A stretch of DNA of 64,000 nucleotides, from NCBI GenBank assembly GCA_038749105.1, contig JBCDIM010000012.1, positions 14,375 to 78,374 on the forward strand, read 5' to 3'. The translations under genes and the position numbers were made by a program. This stretch comes from JBCCOW01 sp038749105. GTDB taxonomy: Bacteria > Planctomycetota > Phycisphaerae > Phycisphaerales > Phycisphaeraceae. The notes below the pieces were generated by a model. It saw only the letters and a list, made by a program, of their open reading frames with translations, made no database searches and was not told the origin of the DNA. Numbering within the stretch: the first letter of the stretch is position 1; each line of letters begins with the position of its first letter. Shown here piece after piece: positions 8,214-18,000 of this stretch.

Positions 8214-11200
8214 TCACTGGGCGCCGCTCTTAAGCACGGTAATCGCCGCATCGGCGGCATTGGACGGCACACGCAGATAGGCCACGCTCGTCCCGACATT
8301 AGCCGGCAGGGCAATCGTGTTGCCGTAGATGTCGGCAAGGCTTGCACCCTCGGGCAGCGACTCAATCTCCAATGCCTTCGATCCCGTGCTGCTGATGACG
8401 AAGACGGTTTCGTCGGCGTCGGCGAACTGGTGGACGTATATGCCGCGGCCCAGGTCGTGGGTCTGCCCGAAGGGCTTGCCTTCGAGGTGCCACGCCATGT
8501 TGGAGATCGCCACCAGCGGGAAGGACACCGACCCGTCGTGGTTCATGTAGTCGTAGCTGGGGTTGAAGTGGCTGTAGCCGTTGAGGTGGTACAGGAAGAA
8601 GTTCTTCGCGCCGTTGACCAGGTGGGACAGGTAGTAGCGGGTGACGTGGTCGGCGTAGAGCCGGTTGTGGTCACGCCGGCCCAGCGGCGGGGTGATGCGG
8701 GTCGCCATCGGATCGTTGCCCGAGGCCCCGCCTTCGGAGTTCCAGATCTCGGTAATCTGATCTGAACCCGTCCACAGGTCACGGGTCGCGGTGATCGCCC
8801 GCTGGGCCGCGTCGTTCGGTGTGCCCAGCACAGTGTTGGTGTACAGGTGGAAGGTGAGGATGTCGACGGAGCGACGGATGCCCAGATCGACGACTTCACG
8901 GTTCCAGGCCTCGTCGTAGTGCGGTCCGGCGTTCCACATCACCACCGTCTCGGGCGCGACCGACTTCATCGCCGCGTAGGCCTTGTGGTGCATCTCGACG
9001 TACTGCGCCGGCGTGCCGTGCACGAAACGCCCATCCACATAATCCCGGATAAGGAAGTTCGGGAGGAACGGCTCGTTCCACACTTCGTAGTGCTGGATCC
9101 GGCCGCGGTAATGCTCGGCGACGCGCTTGGTGTACTCCGCGAACGCGTCGATGTCTTTGGGCACGAAGTTACGATCGAACCACCCGTTGTAGGTGGCCGG
9201 TGCGGTGGACTGCCGCTTGGGCACGCCCCCCAACGCAACGAGGATCATCAGATCGTTCTCTTCAAACGCGTCGATCCGCGAATCGATCGCCGAGAAGTCC
9301 CAGACGCCTTCCTCGGGCTCGACGGACCGCCACTGGATGCCGTAGTTCATCCGGACCCACTTGAAGCCCAGGTCCCGGGCGAGCTTGGCCTGCTCGGGTG
9401 TGCCGGCGACGTGTACCCCAAACGGCGAATCGGGCATACGCTGGCCCGCCAGCTTTGGCTCACGCACACGGGCAACAACGATCTCCGTCGGCGACGACAA
9501 GGCGTTACCGTCCGCATCCTGAACCACCGCTTCGATGCGGTACACCCCTACGGGTGACAGGCCCTGCGGGTCCACCGTCACCGGCTGGATCGCAAACCCC
9601 TGTGCGTTGATCGCGGTAAGCGGGATCGGCTCCAACTCGACGGTCTTGTCATTAATGTCTTCAATCTTGACCAGGAGCTTCGCACCTTCGGGGGCGTCCC
9701 CGATCGCGACCGCGTCGAACGTCAACGGCTTGCCGAGGAAGTGCACGCCGTAGTTCGCCGACTGCCGCAGCCCGAGCTCAATGTCATCGACCGGGGTGTA
9801 CTCGCCGGGCTCGCTGCCGAGGACGACCTGAGCCTGGTCGATCCAGAAGACCTGCGGGTCGTGTGTCGTGAGCCGGGCGATGTAGAAGCCCTCTTCGGTG
9901 AACGGCAGCTTGACCGTCAGGTCGTAGCGCTCCCACTCGGTGGTGAGCTGCATGTTCGATTGCCAGGGCGCGAGCCAGAGCTGTTTGTTCGTCGGCCCCA
10001 TACGCAGGTGCACGACCTGGCCGGGCCGGCTGCCCTTGGCCCAGACGCTGAAGGTGTGTTCCGTGGCGTGTTTGCCCTGGAACGGCACGGTCAGCTGCGC
10101 GATGGGGCGATCGCCCGGCTCATTGGTTGGGGTGATCTTCAATGACGGCATCCCGCTGGGGCCGAGCTGCGACGGGTCGGCTTCGTAGCTGTGGTTCGGG
10201 TCCTCTAGCGGCTGGTAGACCCACGGCGTCGTGGGCCCGCCGGGGAACCGCGAGATGGGCAGCAGGTTGCCGTCAAACGAGCCGGTCTCGACATCGTTGG
10301 GATCGAGGTAGTCGATCCGCAGGTCGTCGATCTCCAGCTCGCCGGGCTGATTGAAGATGATCATGAACCGGGCGCTGGGGTCCACGGAAGAGGGCGGGAT
10401 GACATAGCTGAACTCACGCCACTCGGGTGCGGCGACCACGAGGTTCTGCCAGTAGGTGGTCCAGGGGGCGCCGTCTTTCTGCATGACGAAGCGCACCCGC
10501 GACGCCGCGAGGCTGCGGACCGCCACACGGATGCGTGTGAAGTGCCGGGGGTACAGCGGCACCTCGAGCCGATTGATCTGCACCCGCTGGTCACGGATCT
10601 CATCGACGACAATACGCATCGACGCGTCGCCCTCGAACGGGTTGTCGAGCTGCGGCTCGACGTGGACATCGACGTTCGCGCCCTTCCAGACCGAGTCTTC
10701 AACCCAGCCCGTGGGCAGCTGACCGGTGCGGTTGGTGGGGTGGCCTTCAGGCGCGGGCGGCATGGGCAGCCAGTCGGCCTCGAAGTCTTCCCGGATCGGC
10801 TGCGGCTTATAGGTCTGGCGGAGATCGGCGGCATCGACATCCTGGCCGTGATTGAGCACCCGGAGCCCGCCGATCTGCACGGTCTGGACCTGGTAACCCA
10901 GCAGGATGTTGAACAGCAGGCCGTCGTGGGCGTAATCGCGCTCGGCTTTGAAATTGAGCTGGTAGTGCTTCCAGTCCGCCCCGAACGTCAAGACCTTGTG
11001 CTTTTGCGGGGTGTAGGGCGGGGCACCGAGCTGGATGTAAATCGAGCCCTGACCCGGCTGAGAAGCCCCATCGGAGCGGCGGGCCCAGAAATCAACCACC
11101 ACGGTGTCGCCCTTGCGGACTCGGCCCTGGCTTCGGCTGCTGAGCTGAGACTGATGGACGTGCTTGGGCTTGACCCGCACGTCGATCTCCCAGGCTGTGT

Positions 11201-11399
11201 CGAACTCCGGGTGGTTGACGCCGAACTTCCGATCACTCACCGCGTCGGGGCTCGGGCGGTTGACCCCCGAACCCGAGAACGGGGCGTCGCCGATTAGGCT
11301 CTGGGTGGTGCTCGAGGCCGATGCTTGGGCATGGAAGACCATGCAGAGGGCGAGCAAGAAACAGGGGACAGAACGGTTGGGGGACGGCATCTGGAACAT
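8214..11399 (-). CDS. Large secreted clan GH-A glycosidase (GH39-like) with carbohydrate-binding domains
   Basis: About 1061 residues. A signal peptide (MPSPNRSVPCFLLALCMVFH to QASA) precedes three or more beta-sandwich regions in residues 40-620 that look like carbohydrate-binding or Ig-like modules (LEIDDLRIDYLDP, SVWAKGSRPGQVVHLRMG, FWIDQAQVVLG). From about 640 comes a TIM barrel: FKWVRMNYGIQWRSVEPEEG, HYEVWNEPFLPN with the acid/base Glu at about 776, and EIWNSEGGASG with the likely nucleophile Glu at about 889. That spacing fits clan GH-A, near GH39. The start is uncertain: ATG at 11399 or 11390, neither with a Shine-Dalgarno. A promoter with a LacI-type operator in its spacer lies at 11461-11488. 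It should act outside the cytoplasm on a polysaccharide that I cannot name. Confidence 0.85.
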   Translation of the reverse strand: MFQMPSPNRSVPCFLLALCMVFHAQASASSTTQSLIGDAPFSGSGVNRPSPDAVSDRKFGVNHPEFDTAWEIDVRVKPKHVHQSQLSSRSQGRVRKGDTVVVDFWARRSDGASQPGQGSIYIQLGAPPYTPQKHKVLTFGADWKHYQLNFKAERDYAHDGLLFNILLGYQVQTVQIGGLRVLNHGQDVDAADLRQTYKPQPIREDFEADWLPMPPAPEGHPTNRTGQLPTGWVEDSVWKGANVDVHVEPQLDNPFEGDASMRIVVDEIRDQRVQINRLEVPLYPRHFTRIRVAVRSLAASRVRFVMQKDGAPWTTYWQNLVVAAPEWREFSYVIPPSSVDPSARFMIIFNQPGELEIDDLRIDYLDPNDVETGSFDGNLLPISRFPGGPTTPWVYQPLEDPNHSYEADPSQLGPSGMPSLKITPTNEPGDRPIAQLTVPFQGKHATEHTFSVWAKGSRPGQVVHLRMGPTNKQLWLAPWQSNMQLTTEWERYDLTVKLPFTEEGFYIARLTTHDPQVFWIDQAQVVLGSEPGEYTPVDDIELGLRQSANYGVHFLGKPLTFDAVAIGDAPEGAKLLVKIEDINDKTVELEPIPLTAINAQGFAIQPVTVDPQGLSPVGVYRIEAVVQDADGNALSSPTEIVVARVREPKLAGQRMPDSPFGVHVAGTPEQAKLARDLGFKWVRMNYGIQWRSVEPEEGVWDFSAIDSRIDAFEENDLMILVALGGVPKRQSTAPATYNGWFDRNFVPKDIDAFAEYTKRVAEHYRGRIQHYEVWNEPFLPNFLIRDYVDGRFVHGTPAQYVEMHHKAYAAMKSVAPETVVMWNAGPHYDEAWNREVVDLGIRRSVDILTFHLYTNTVLGTPNDAAQRAITATRDLWTGSDQITEIWNSEGGASGNDPMATRITPPLGRRDHNRLYADHVTRYYLSHLVNGAKNFFLYHLNGYSHFNPSYDYMNHDGSVSFPLVAISNMAWHLEGKPFGQTHDLGRGIYVHQFADADETVFVISSTGSKALEIESLPEGASLADIYGNTIALPANVGTSVAYLRVPSNAADAAITVLKSGAQ

Positions 11400-11460
11400 G
11401 GGGTGCAGGCTCAAGTCGAGAGAGGGAACGCTCAGATCAAAAGACAAAGGGGTCGGACGA

Positions 11461-11488
11461 ATGATATTACGTCGTGATAATAATTCAA
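11461..11488 (-). promoter_or_regulatory. Promoter with operator in the spacer, upstream of the GH-A glycosidase
   Basis: On the minus strand, -35 TTGAAT (11488-11483) and -10 TATCAT (11466-11461) are 16 bp apart, and the spacer contains TTATCACGACGTAA (11480-11467). This differs by one base from the operator TTATCACGTCGTAA in front of the LacI gene at 4571-5617. The start of transcription would be near 11454, leaving a leader of about 55 bases. Confidence 0.6.
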
Positions 11489-11876
11489 AGGCCGGCTGAA
11501 AAAGGCAGCCAGAGCCCTTGCGAACAACGGAGTGTTAATATTCTAAGCAATTTGCTTAAAGTGATTTAAAGAAGATCAAAGTCAAAATAGATCTCTTGGA
11601 GCGGTCTCAGGGTGTCGACTGCGGCAGCTATCCCCTTCCGTACCTTTGTGCTCGCGCCTGTTACAGCTCACTTGGAGCATAGTAACTCGAGTGAACTCAT
11701 TCGTCACGCTAAATATGATGCCAATCCGGGTCGAGGCGCTCGATACACCGCTCAATCGTTGTTACACCCAACCGCACTTCCGTCCCGGGAGCCATAGGAC
11801 CGCCAGTTCGCCTCGCCTCGCCACGCTACGCCTCGCCCGCATCGCATTGAGTGGGCGACACCACCCGCCGGTCCCA
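11489..11876. other. Intergenic region without a gene; one short palindrome
   Basis: No convincing reading frame. It holds TAAGCAA-T-TTGCTTA at 11544-11558, a perfect 7-bp inverted repeat with a one-base centre, and a run of repeated CGCCTCGCC-like words near 11810-11840. The part near 11540-11600 is AT-rich and could be the upstream edge of the glycosidase promoter. No terminator with a T-run is visible after the pseudopilin stop at 11877. Confidence 0.5.
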
Positions 11877-12737
11877 TTAACTGGATGGGACTGGGATCGG
11901 GTCCCACTGCTCGATGTAGTAGTTCTCCTCACGGATCACGTCGCCGAGCGGGAACAGGCTCGCTTCATCGACCGGGGCCGACTCAACGTGTCCATCGACG
12001 TAGAGGTAGCTGCTGTCCTCGGTGCCTGGGTGGGATGGGAAGTTAAGGCCGCCCCAATCGGGATTGCCTTTGAAATCGTTCGATGATCGCCAGACGTAGG
12101 CCGCGGGGTTCGGGGTTGTGTCGACGTTGCCTCCGGACCAGTGCTCGATGAGTGCATAGGACCGGCTCGGATTCGGCACTTCACTGATCGACCTGGTGAT
12201 GAACGTGCCGCCGCCCGAAGCACCACCAAACAGCGGCGCGCTGGCCCGGTAGCTCTTGCTGGCCTCTGCGCCGTTGGTGGTGAGGTCGGGGTTCAGGGCC
12301 CAGTCGTTGAAGGGGCAGTTGTAGATCTGACCTGCGTTGCTGGCGAAATACACCTCGCGGGCTCGCCACGCGGGGGCAGCCGGATTGAGCTCAAAGCCGC
12401 CGGGATCGAGGTGCAGGGCAAGCCGGCTGCCCCAACTCTGGGCGTGCCAGGGGTTGAGGCCGCCGTCGTCGCCGGCCAGGGGTGGCAGGCCGTCGTAGTC
12501 GTTGGCGTAGATGTTGATCATGGTGCCCAGCTGCCGGAGGTTGCTGAGGCAGAGGGTCCGCTTCGCGGCGTCTCGGGCCCCCTGCAGGGCGGGCAGCAGG
12601 ATCGCGATCAACAGTGCGATGATGGAGATCACCACGAGGAGCTCAATCAGGGTAAACCCGTAATGGCGGGTGCCCGGGCGGTCTGGTCGGGGTGGCGTTG
12701 GATTCACTGGAGCAGAGACGTGAGTCGGTGCATACAT
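11877..12737 (-). CDS. Type II secretion-like pseudopilin
   Basis: 286 residues. A long basic/proline leader (about 28 residues, ending in RPGTRHYG) precedes FTLIELLVVISIIALLIAIL, with the conserved Glu at +5. Then comes QGARDAAKRTLCLSNLRQLG, the usual helical continuation, and near the C-terminus LYVDGHVESAP, the DGH motif. I chose the ATG at 12737 because GGAG lies 7 bases upstream; an ATG at 12755 would add six residues. It is divergent from the LacI regulator at 12979, across an operator-rich 240-bp region, so that regulator probably controls both directions. Its partner is probably the PEP-CTERM protein at 14041. Confidence 0.88.
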   Translation of the reverse strand: MYAPTHVSAPVNPTPPRPDRPGTRHYGFTLIELLVVISIIALLIAILLPALQGARDAAKRTLCLSNLRQLGTMINIYANDYDGLPPLAGDDGGLNPWHAQSWGSRLALHLDPGGFELNPAAPAWRAREVYFASNAGQIYNCPFNDWALNPDLTTNGAEASKSYRASAPLFGGASGGGTFITRSISEVPNPSRSYALIEHWSGGNVDTTPNPAAYVWRSSNDFKGNPDWGGLNFPSHPGTEDSSYLYVDGHVESAPVDEASLFPLGDVIREENYYIEQWDPIPVPSS

Positions 12738-12834
12738 GGTAGCTCTCCAAGGCACGAAATCGTCGTGTTACGGGGTCGAGTCGAGGGGATCGGGCGGAAT
12801 CGAGTGAGTCGCGGTGGCTGATTGGCGGTGGAGC

Positions 12835-12925
12835 CGGTGTTGGGGTTGACAGGAAATTTCAGCGCTGTATATTTGCCACCGCTGTAAGTTACAACGCTGA
12901 ATCCAGCGGGTCAACCCCAACACCG
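12835..12925 (+). promoter_or_regulatory. Divergent control region: 16-bp inverted repeat, promoter and three LacI-type operators
   Basis: The arms CGGTGTTGGGGTTGAC (12835-12850) and GTCAACCCCAACACCG (12910-12925) are perfectly complementary. Inside, TTGACA (12846-12851) and TATATT (12868-12873) form a plus-strand promoter with a 16-bp spacer, and the spacer contains TTCAGCGCTGTA (12858-12869). Two further related sites follow: CCGCTGTAA (12879-12887) and TTACAACGCTGAA (12889-12901), which form an inverted pair. The -35 box is part of the left arm, and its mirror image TTGACC in the right arm could serve the minus-strand pseudopilin. Confidence 0.65.
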
Positions 12926-12978
12926 CAAACACTAAGCCTTCTCAGGCCTGCAAACCGCTCTAAGCCCTCCCGTCGTCC

Positions 12979-14007
12979 ATGGCCACCCTCGAAGACATCG
13001 CGAACCGTGCTGGGGTCTCGCCCAAGACCGTCTCGAACGTCTTGACCGGTCGGCTCCAGGCCACGCGCAAAGACGCCGTCGTCCGGGCCCGCAACATCCG
13101 CCGGATCGCCGTGGAGATGGGCTACCGGCCCAATACCGCGGCCCGCGCCATGTCGACCGGCCGGTTCAACGCCCTGGCCCTAATCCATGGCTCGAATGTC
13201 GGGCGTCGGTTCATGCCCGAACGCCTCTGGACCGGGCTCCACGAAGCGGCCCAGACCCACGCCCAGCACATCCTCACCGCGATGCTCCCCGATGCGCAGC
13301 TCAGCGACCCCGCGGAGATGCCCCAGCTACTTCAGGTCCTCGCGGCCGACGGCCTGCTGATCGACTACATCCACGAAGAGCCCCAGGCGATGAACCGCCT
13401 GATCGACCAGCACAACCTGCCGGCGATGTGGCTGAACCATAAGCGGGCCTGCGACTGCGTCTACCCCGACGAGGTCTGGTCTGGGCGGGTCATGACCGAG
13501 CAGCTGGTGAAGCGTGGGCACAAGCGGATCGTGTATGTCACCCGCCGGGACGATTCGCACTACTGCGTAGCCGATCGCTGGGAGGGCTATTCCCAAACGA
13601 TGCGGGAGGCGGGTCTTCAGCCGGAGCGTGTCCTGCTCCAGACCGAATTCGTGAGTGAGAACGGCCCGCCGGTGTGCGGCCAAGCCTGCTACGAACTGAT
13701 CAGCCGGCCCGATCAACCCACCGCGTATGTCACCCAGGAATCGTCGTCCGCTAAGTCGCTGATCCTGATGGCGGCCCGCCGCGGTCTGCGTGTCCCGCAG
13801 GACCTGTCGATCGTCACGATTTCCGACAACCACGAGTTCGATCTCGGCTTCGAGATCAGCCTCGCCCGCCAGTTCTTCAGCCAGGTCGGGAGGGTCGCGA
13901 TCGCGAAGCTGCTCGAGAAGATCGACAACCCCTGCGTCTCGATCGAGCCGGTCGCCATTGAGGGCGTCTGGCGCGAGGGCTCGACGATCGGCCCACCCCG
14001 GAACTAA
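12979..14007 (+). CDS. LacI-family transcriptional regulator
   Basis: 342 residues. MATLEDIANRAGVSPKTVSN is the helix-turn-helix, then the hinge AVEMGYRPNTAARAMSTGRF and a ligand domain with LIHGSNVG, VKRGHKRIVYVTRRD, SHYCVADRWEGYSQTMREAG and VTISDNHEFDLG. No Shine-Dalgarno is visible before the ATG. The operators at 12858-12901 overlap its promoter, so it is probably autoregulated and shares control of the divergent pseudopilin. The PEP-CTERM gene starts 33 bp downstream and is probably in the same transcript, followed by the beta-helix and beta-propeller genes. The ligand domain is close in style to those of the regulators at 4571 and 61102. Confidence 0.92.
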   Translation: MATLEDIANRAGVSPKTVSNVLTGRLQATRKDAVVRARNIRRIAVEMGYRPNTAARAMSTGRFNALALIHGSNVGRRFMPERLWTGLHEAAQTHAQHILTAMLPDAQLSDPAEMPQLLQVLAADGLLIDYIHEEPQAMNRLIDQHNLPAMWLNHKRACDCVYPDEVWSGRVMTEQLVKRGHKRIVYVTRRDDSHYCVADRWEGYSQTMREAGLQPERVLLQTEFVSENGPPVCGQACYELISRPDQPTAYVTQESSSAKSLILMAARRGLRVPQDLSIVTISDNHEFDLGFEISLARQFFSQVGRVAIAKLLEKIDNPCVSIEPVAIEGVWREGSTIGPPRN

Positions 14008-14040
14008 GTCTCACCCTTTTCATCACCTCAGGAGGTTTCT

Positions 14041-14880
14041 ATGTATCGACGCTTGACCACACTCGCACTCTTTACGCCGCTGGCGGTGACCACCCACGCC
14101 ACGGCCGAGCTCATTGTTTACGAGGGATTTGACTATTCCTCGCCGGTTGTGGACGGCACCGACATCGCCGGACTCAGCGGCGGCACGCCTACAGGGTCGC
14201 CTGGGTTTAACGGCAGTGTCTGGCGCGACGGCAACAACGGCACCCGCGCCGAGTTCGTCTTTGAAGAGACCGGCCTGGCCTACACCGATGGGCTGGGCAA
14301 CGAGCTCATCGTTGGCGGCGGCAGCACCGTCGAGCCCGACACCGGGAACACCTCCGTGTACTTCCGTGAGTTCGATAAGGGTTCGGGCCTGCTCGACACG
14401 GGTAACGCGGTCTACTTCTCTTTCCTTACGGCGGTCGTGGGCGACGGCTCGCGGGTTTTCGGCCTGACCACCAGCGATACCAATTTTGGTTTCCGGCTGT
14501 TCCGCGACGCTGGGTTCTGGCGTGTCCAGATCGGTGGTGTTGGGGTGACCTCCACCGTGTCTACCGACAACTTCGACGGCCTGGTCGTTGGCCGGATCAC
14601 CATGAAGGACGGGAACGACGACTTTGAGATCTGGTTCAACCCCGACGACATCAGCTCCGAGGCCGCCCTCGGTACGGCGGACATCCAGTTCTTGGACGGT
14701 GCCAATACGCCCAACTTCAACCGGTTCCGCCTCGAAGGCGGTAACTTCCCGACCGATCTTCAGTTTGACGAGATCCGCCTCGGCACGACTTTTGCCGATG
14801 TCGTCCCCATCCCCGAGCCCGGGAGCCTCGCGCTGATAGGCCTAGGTGGGCTGGTCATTGCCGCACGTCGCCGCAATTAA
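14041..14880 (+). CDS. PEP-CTERM sorting domain surface protein
   Basis: 279 residues. Signal peptide MYRRLTTLALFTPLAVTTHA followed by TAELIVYEGFDY, the start of the body also seen in the PEP-CTERM protein at 59125. The middle resembles a concanavalin-like beta-sandwich (RNGVYF-type strands such as AVYFSFLTAVVGDG and KDGNDDFEIWFNPDD). The C-terminus is IPEPGSLALIGLGGLVIAARRRN: PEP, short helix, Arg cluster. AGGAGG lies seven bases before the ATG. It follows the LacI regulator by 33 bp. Likely exosortase-processed and surface-anchored, perhaps as a glycan-binding protein; the binding role is inferred only. Confidence 0.9.
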   Translation: MYRRLTTLALFTPLAVTTHATAELIVYEGFDYSSPVVDGTDIAGLSGGTPTGSPGFNGSVWRDGNNGTRAEFVFEETGLAYTDGLGNELIVGGGSTVEPDTGNTSVYFREFDKGSGLLDTGNAVYFSFLTAVVGDGSRVFGLTTSDTNFGFRLFRDAGFWRVQIGGVGVTSTVSTDNFDGLVVGRITMKDGNDDFEIWFNPDDISSEAALGTADIQFLDGANTPNFNRFRLEGGNFPTDLQFDEIRLGTTFADVVPIPEPGSLALIGLGGLVIAARRRN

Positions 14881-15015
14881 ATCCCCGGGGCAGGTCTTCC
14901 CGTTGAGCCTCCTCCGCCTGGCCGGTTTAATCATCGGTTCAGGCCTTAGAGCCGGAGCACGCGCCCGGCTTCTGTGTCTCATCGTTTGGTGTTCACTGTT
15001 CCAGAGGTCCCCTCC

Positions 15016-18000
15016 ATGCGATCCTTCCGTCCCGTTGTCCTACCCCTTCTCGCCCTGAGCCTCTTGACGGCTGCGCCCTCACCCGCGACCGGCGAGGCGG
15101 TCAACCTCGTGACCAACGGCGGCTTCGAAGAACTCGCCGACGACGGCTCGCCCGTCGGCTGGGAGCGGTTCAAGCCGCACTTCGCTCAGATCGTGCCGGG
15201 CGAACAAGGCAACGTGCTGCGGATCACCAGCACGAAGGCCAAGGGCCAGCCGATGAGCAGCCAACGGTTCGACCTGCCCGCCGGCATCGAGCGGGTGTGG
15301 GTGGTCACGCGCATGCGGGCGGTCAACGTCGAGGTCGGCGACAAGCCTTACATGACGCCCCGCGTCCAGCTCGCGCATTTCGACAGCTCCGGCGAGGTGC
15401 TCGGCTACGGCCGGTCCCCGCTGCTGCGTGAGAGCGCCGACTGGACCGACTTCGGCTACTGGTACGACCTGAAGGAAGGGGCGACGCAGATGTCAGTTGG
15501 GGCGGGCTTCAACAGCTCGACGGGCATGGCCGAGTTCGACAACATCTCGGTCTGGACCGAGATGCCCACGCAAGAACAGCTCGACGCGGTGTACCGGCCC
15601 GCCAAGGCGAGCGGGGCCGCCAGCGACGACGCTTCCGGTAAGGAGGCCGACGGGTTTGATCCCCAGAAGAACATGGTGGTCAATGGCGACTTCGAGACAC
15701 TGCTCGCCAACGGCCAGGTCGCCGGCTGGGAACGGGCGGATCGCCATTACGCTGAGGTCCTCGAGGAAGACGGCAATAAGTTCCTGCGGATCACGAACAC
15801 CAAGGCGAAGAACCAGCCGTTCGTTACGCAACGCTTCAAGATCCCCGACGCTTATTTGTCCGAGGGCAACTCCCGCGTATGGGTGTCGATCCGCATGCGA
15901 GGCAGCGACGTCAAGATCGGCGAGATGGGGTACCAGAACCCGCGGCTGCAGATGTCGCACGCCGACAAGGACGGCAACCACCTGGGCAGTGGCTGGTCGC
16001 CCAAGCTGCTGGCGGATAGCGAAGACTGGATGCTGATCGAGGGTTGGAACCAGATCCGACCTGGTGCCCGCACGATCACGGTCGCGGCCGGCTTCAACGG
16101 CTCGACCGGCGTGGTCGACTTCGATGACATCAGCGTCAGCCTGAACAAGCCCGACGAAGCCGTCGCCCGCACCAACGTCATCCCGCCCGCTCCCGTTTGG
16201 GACAAGGGCATCCAACGCACGATCTATCTCGACCCGAGCCACGCCGCTGCGAGTGATGAGGGCTCGGGCTCGGCAGACGCCCCGTTCAAGACGCTGACCG
16301 CAGCCCTCAAAGCGGCGGACCGCAGCAAGATGGACAATCAGGGCACGCGGCTAATCATTGCCCCCGGCGAATACCGTGAGCCACTACGACTGACCAACAT
16401 GGCTAAGGGCTCCGACACCCAGGCCCCGCTCATCATTGAGGCGGCCGAGCCGGGCACGGTCTTCATCATGGGATCCGAACGCTGGGTGGATGGCTGGGAA
16501 CCCGTACCCGGCAAGCCCGGCGTGTACCAGCATCACTGGCCGCACGACTGGGGCTTCTCCGGCAACCCCTGGGCCAACTGGGGCAACGAGCGCGGGTCCT
16601 TCAACGTGCCGGTCCCGCTGATCGCGCAACGGCGTGAAGCGATCTTTGTCAATCACCAGCCCCTGCGTCAGTACCTCGATCCTGCCGAACTCGCCGACGC
16701 GAGCTTCTATGTCGATGAAGAAGGCGATCGGCTCATCGCCGACTTCCCCGGGGACATGACCCCTGAGCAGGCGCAGCCCGATGTCGCGCTGCAGGACAAG
16801 ATGCTCCGGATCAACGGCCGAACGAACATCACACTCCGCGGCCTGACCCTCAAGCACTCGGCGACGGGCCTCAAGAACTACAACTCGATCATCAGCGAAG
16901 GCATCGGCATCACCGTCGAAGACTTCACCTCCGTGCTCAACGGCGGCAGCGGCCTCAGCGCCAGCCGGATCGACCACATGGTCTACCGCAACGTCAAGCT
17001 CAACCACAACGGCATCGGTGGCGGCGGCTTCGGCACCTGCCGCAACGTGCTCATCGACGGCCTCGAGATCTCGTTCAACAACTGGCGCGGCCACTGGGGC
17101 AACTGGGCCACCTGGCACCCCTGCGGCATGAAGAACATGGCGAACGACGGCGTCCTGATGAAGAACGTCACCGCCCAGGGCAACAAGTCCCACGGCCTCT
17201 GGCTCGACTGGCAGAACGAGAACTTCGTTGTCGATGGCCTCGTGTCTTTCGATAACGTCGGCTACGGCTTCTACAACGAGGCCAACCCCGGACCGATCGT
17301 GCTCCGCAACGCCGTCCTCGTGAACAACCGTGACGGCATCCACTACGCCAACACGATCGACTTCACGCTCGAAGACTCGATTGTCATGAACAACCGCAAC
17401 GGCGCCATCAGCCTCCGCGAACGCATCGGCCGTTACTCCACCAGCCGCTTCACCGACAAGAAGACCATCCTGACGATCGCCGACTGGAAGATGCGGAACA
17501 ACGTGATCGTGCAGGAGAGCGGCGGGTTTCTCGTCTTGACGCCCGGCTACCCGAACCACATGGAAGCGCTCGATGCCGAGGGCAACCTCTGGTACACCTC
17601 GACGCCCGACCGCGCGTTCCAGGTCTCCGGGCTGGGCTACAGCTTCGACGATTGGCAGCTCCTGACCGGCTCGGCACTGGGTGACTACTTCGGCAAGCCG
17701 ATGCTCGTCGGCTCGCCCGCCGAGGGTTATTCGCCTGCCGAGGACAGCCCGCTGCATGTCCGGGCGAGCTGGCCCCGCGTGCAGGTCGAGAACCCCGGGA
17801 TGAGTGCGCTGGCGGGCCGGCTGCAGTCGCGGGTCCAGTCCACCTGGGCGGAGCGTTACGAACTGACGGCGAACGCCACCGAGGCCGACTTCCAGACCGT
17901 CGCCCTGGGTGATCAAGTCAACCGCCCGGTCCGTGATGAGGGGGGCTGGATCAACATGCCGATCACGCAGATCGACGCGGGCAGCGCCGCGTTCCACGGC

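Noticed and set aside
11800..11860. CGCCTCGCC-like repeated words as a repeat array or CRISPR
   Set aside because: Too short and irregular, with no constant repeat length or spacers.
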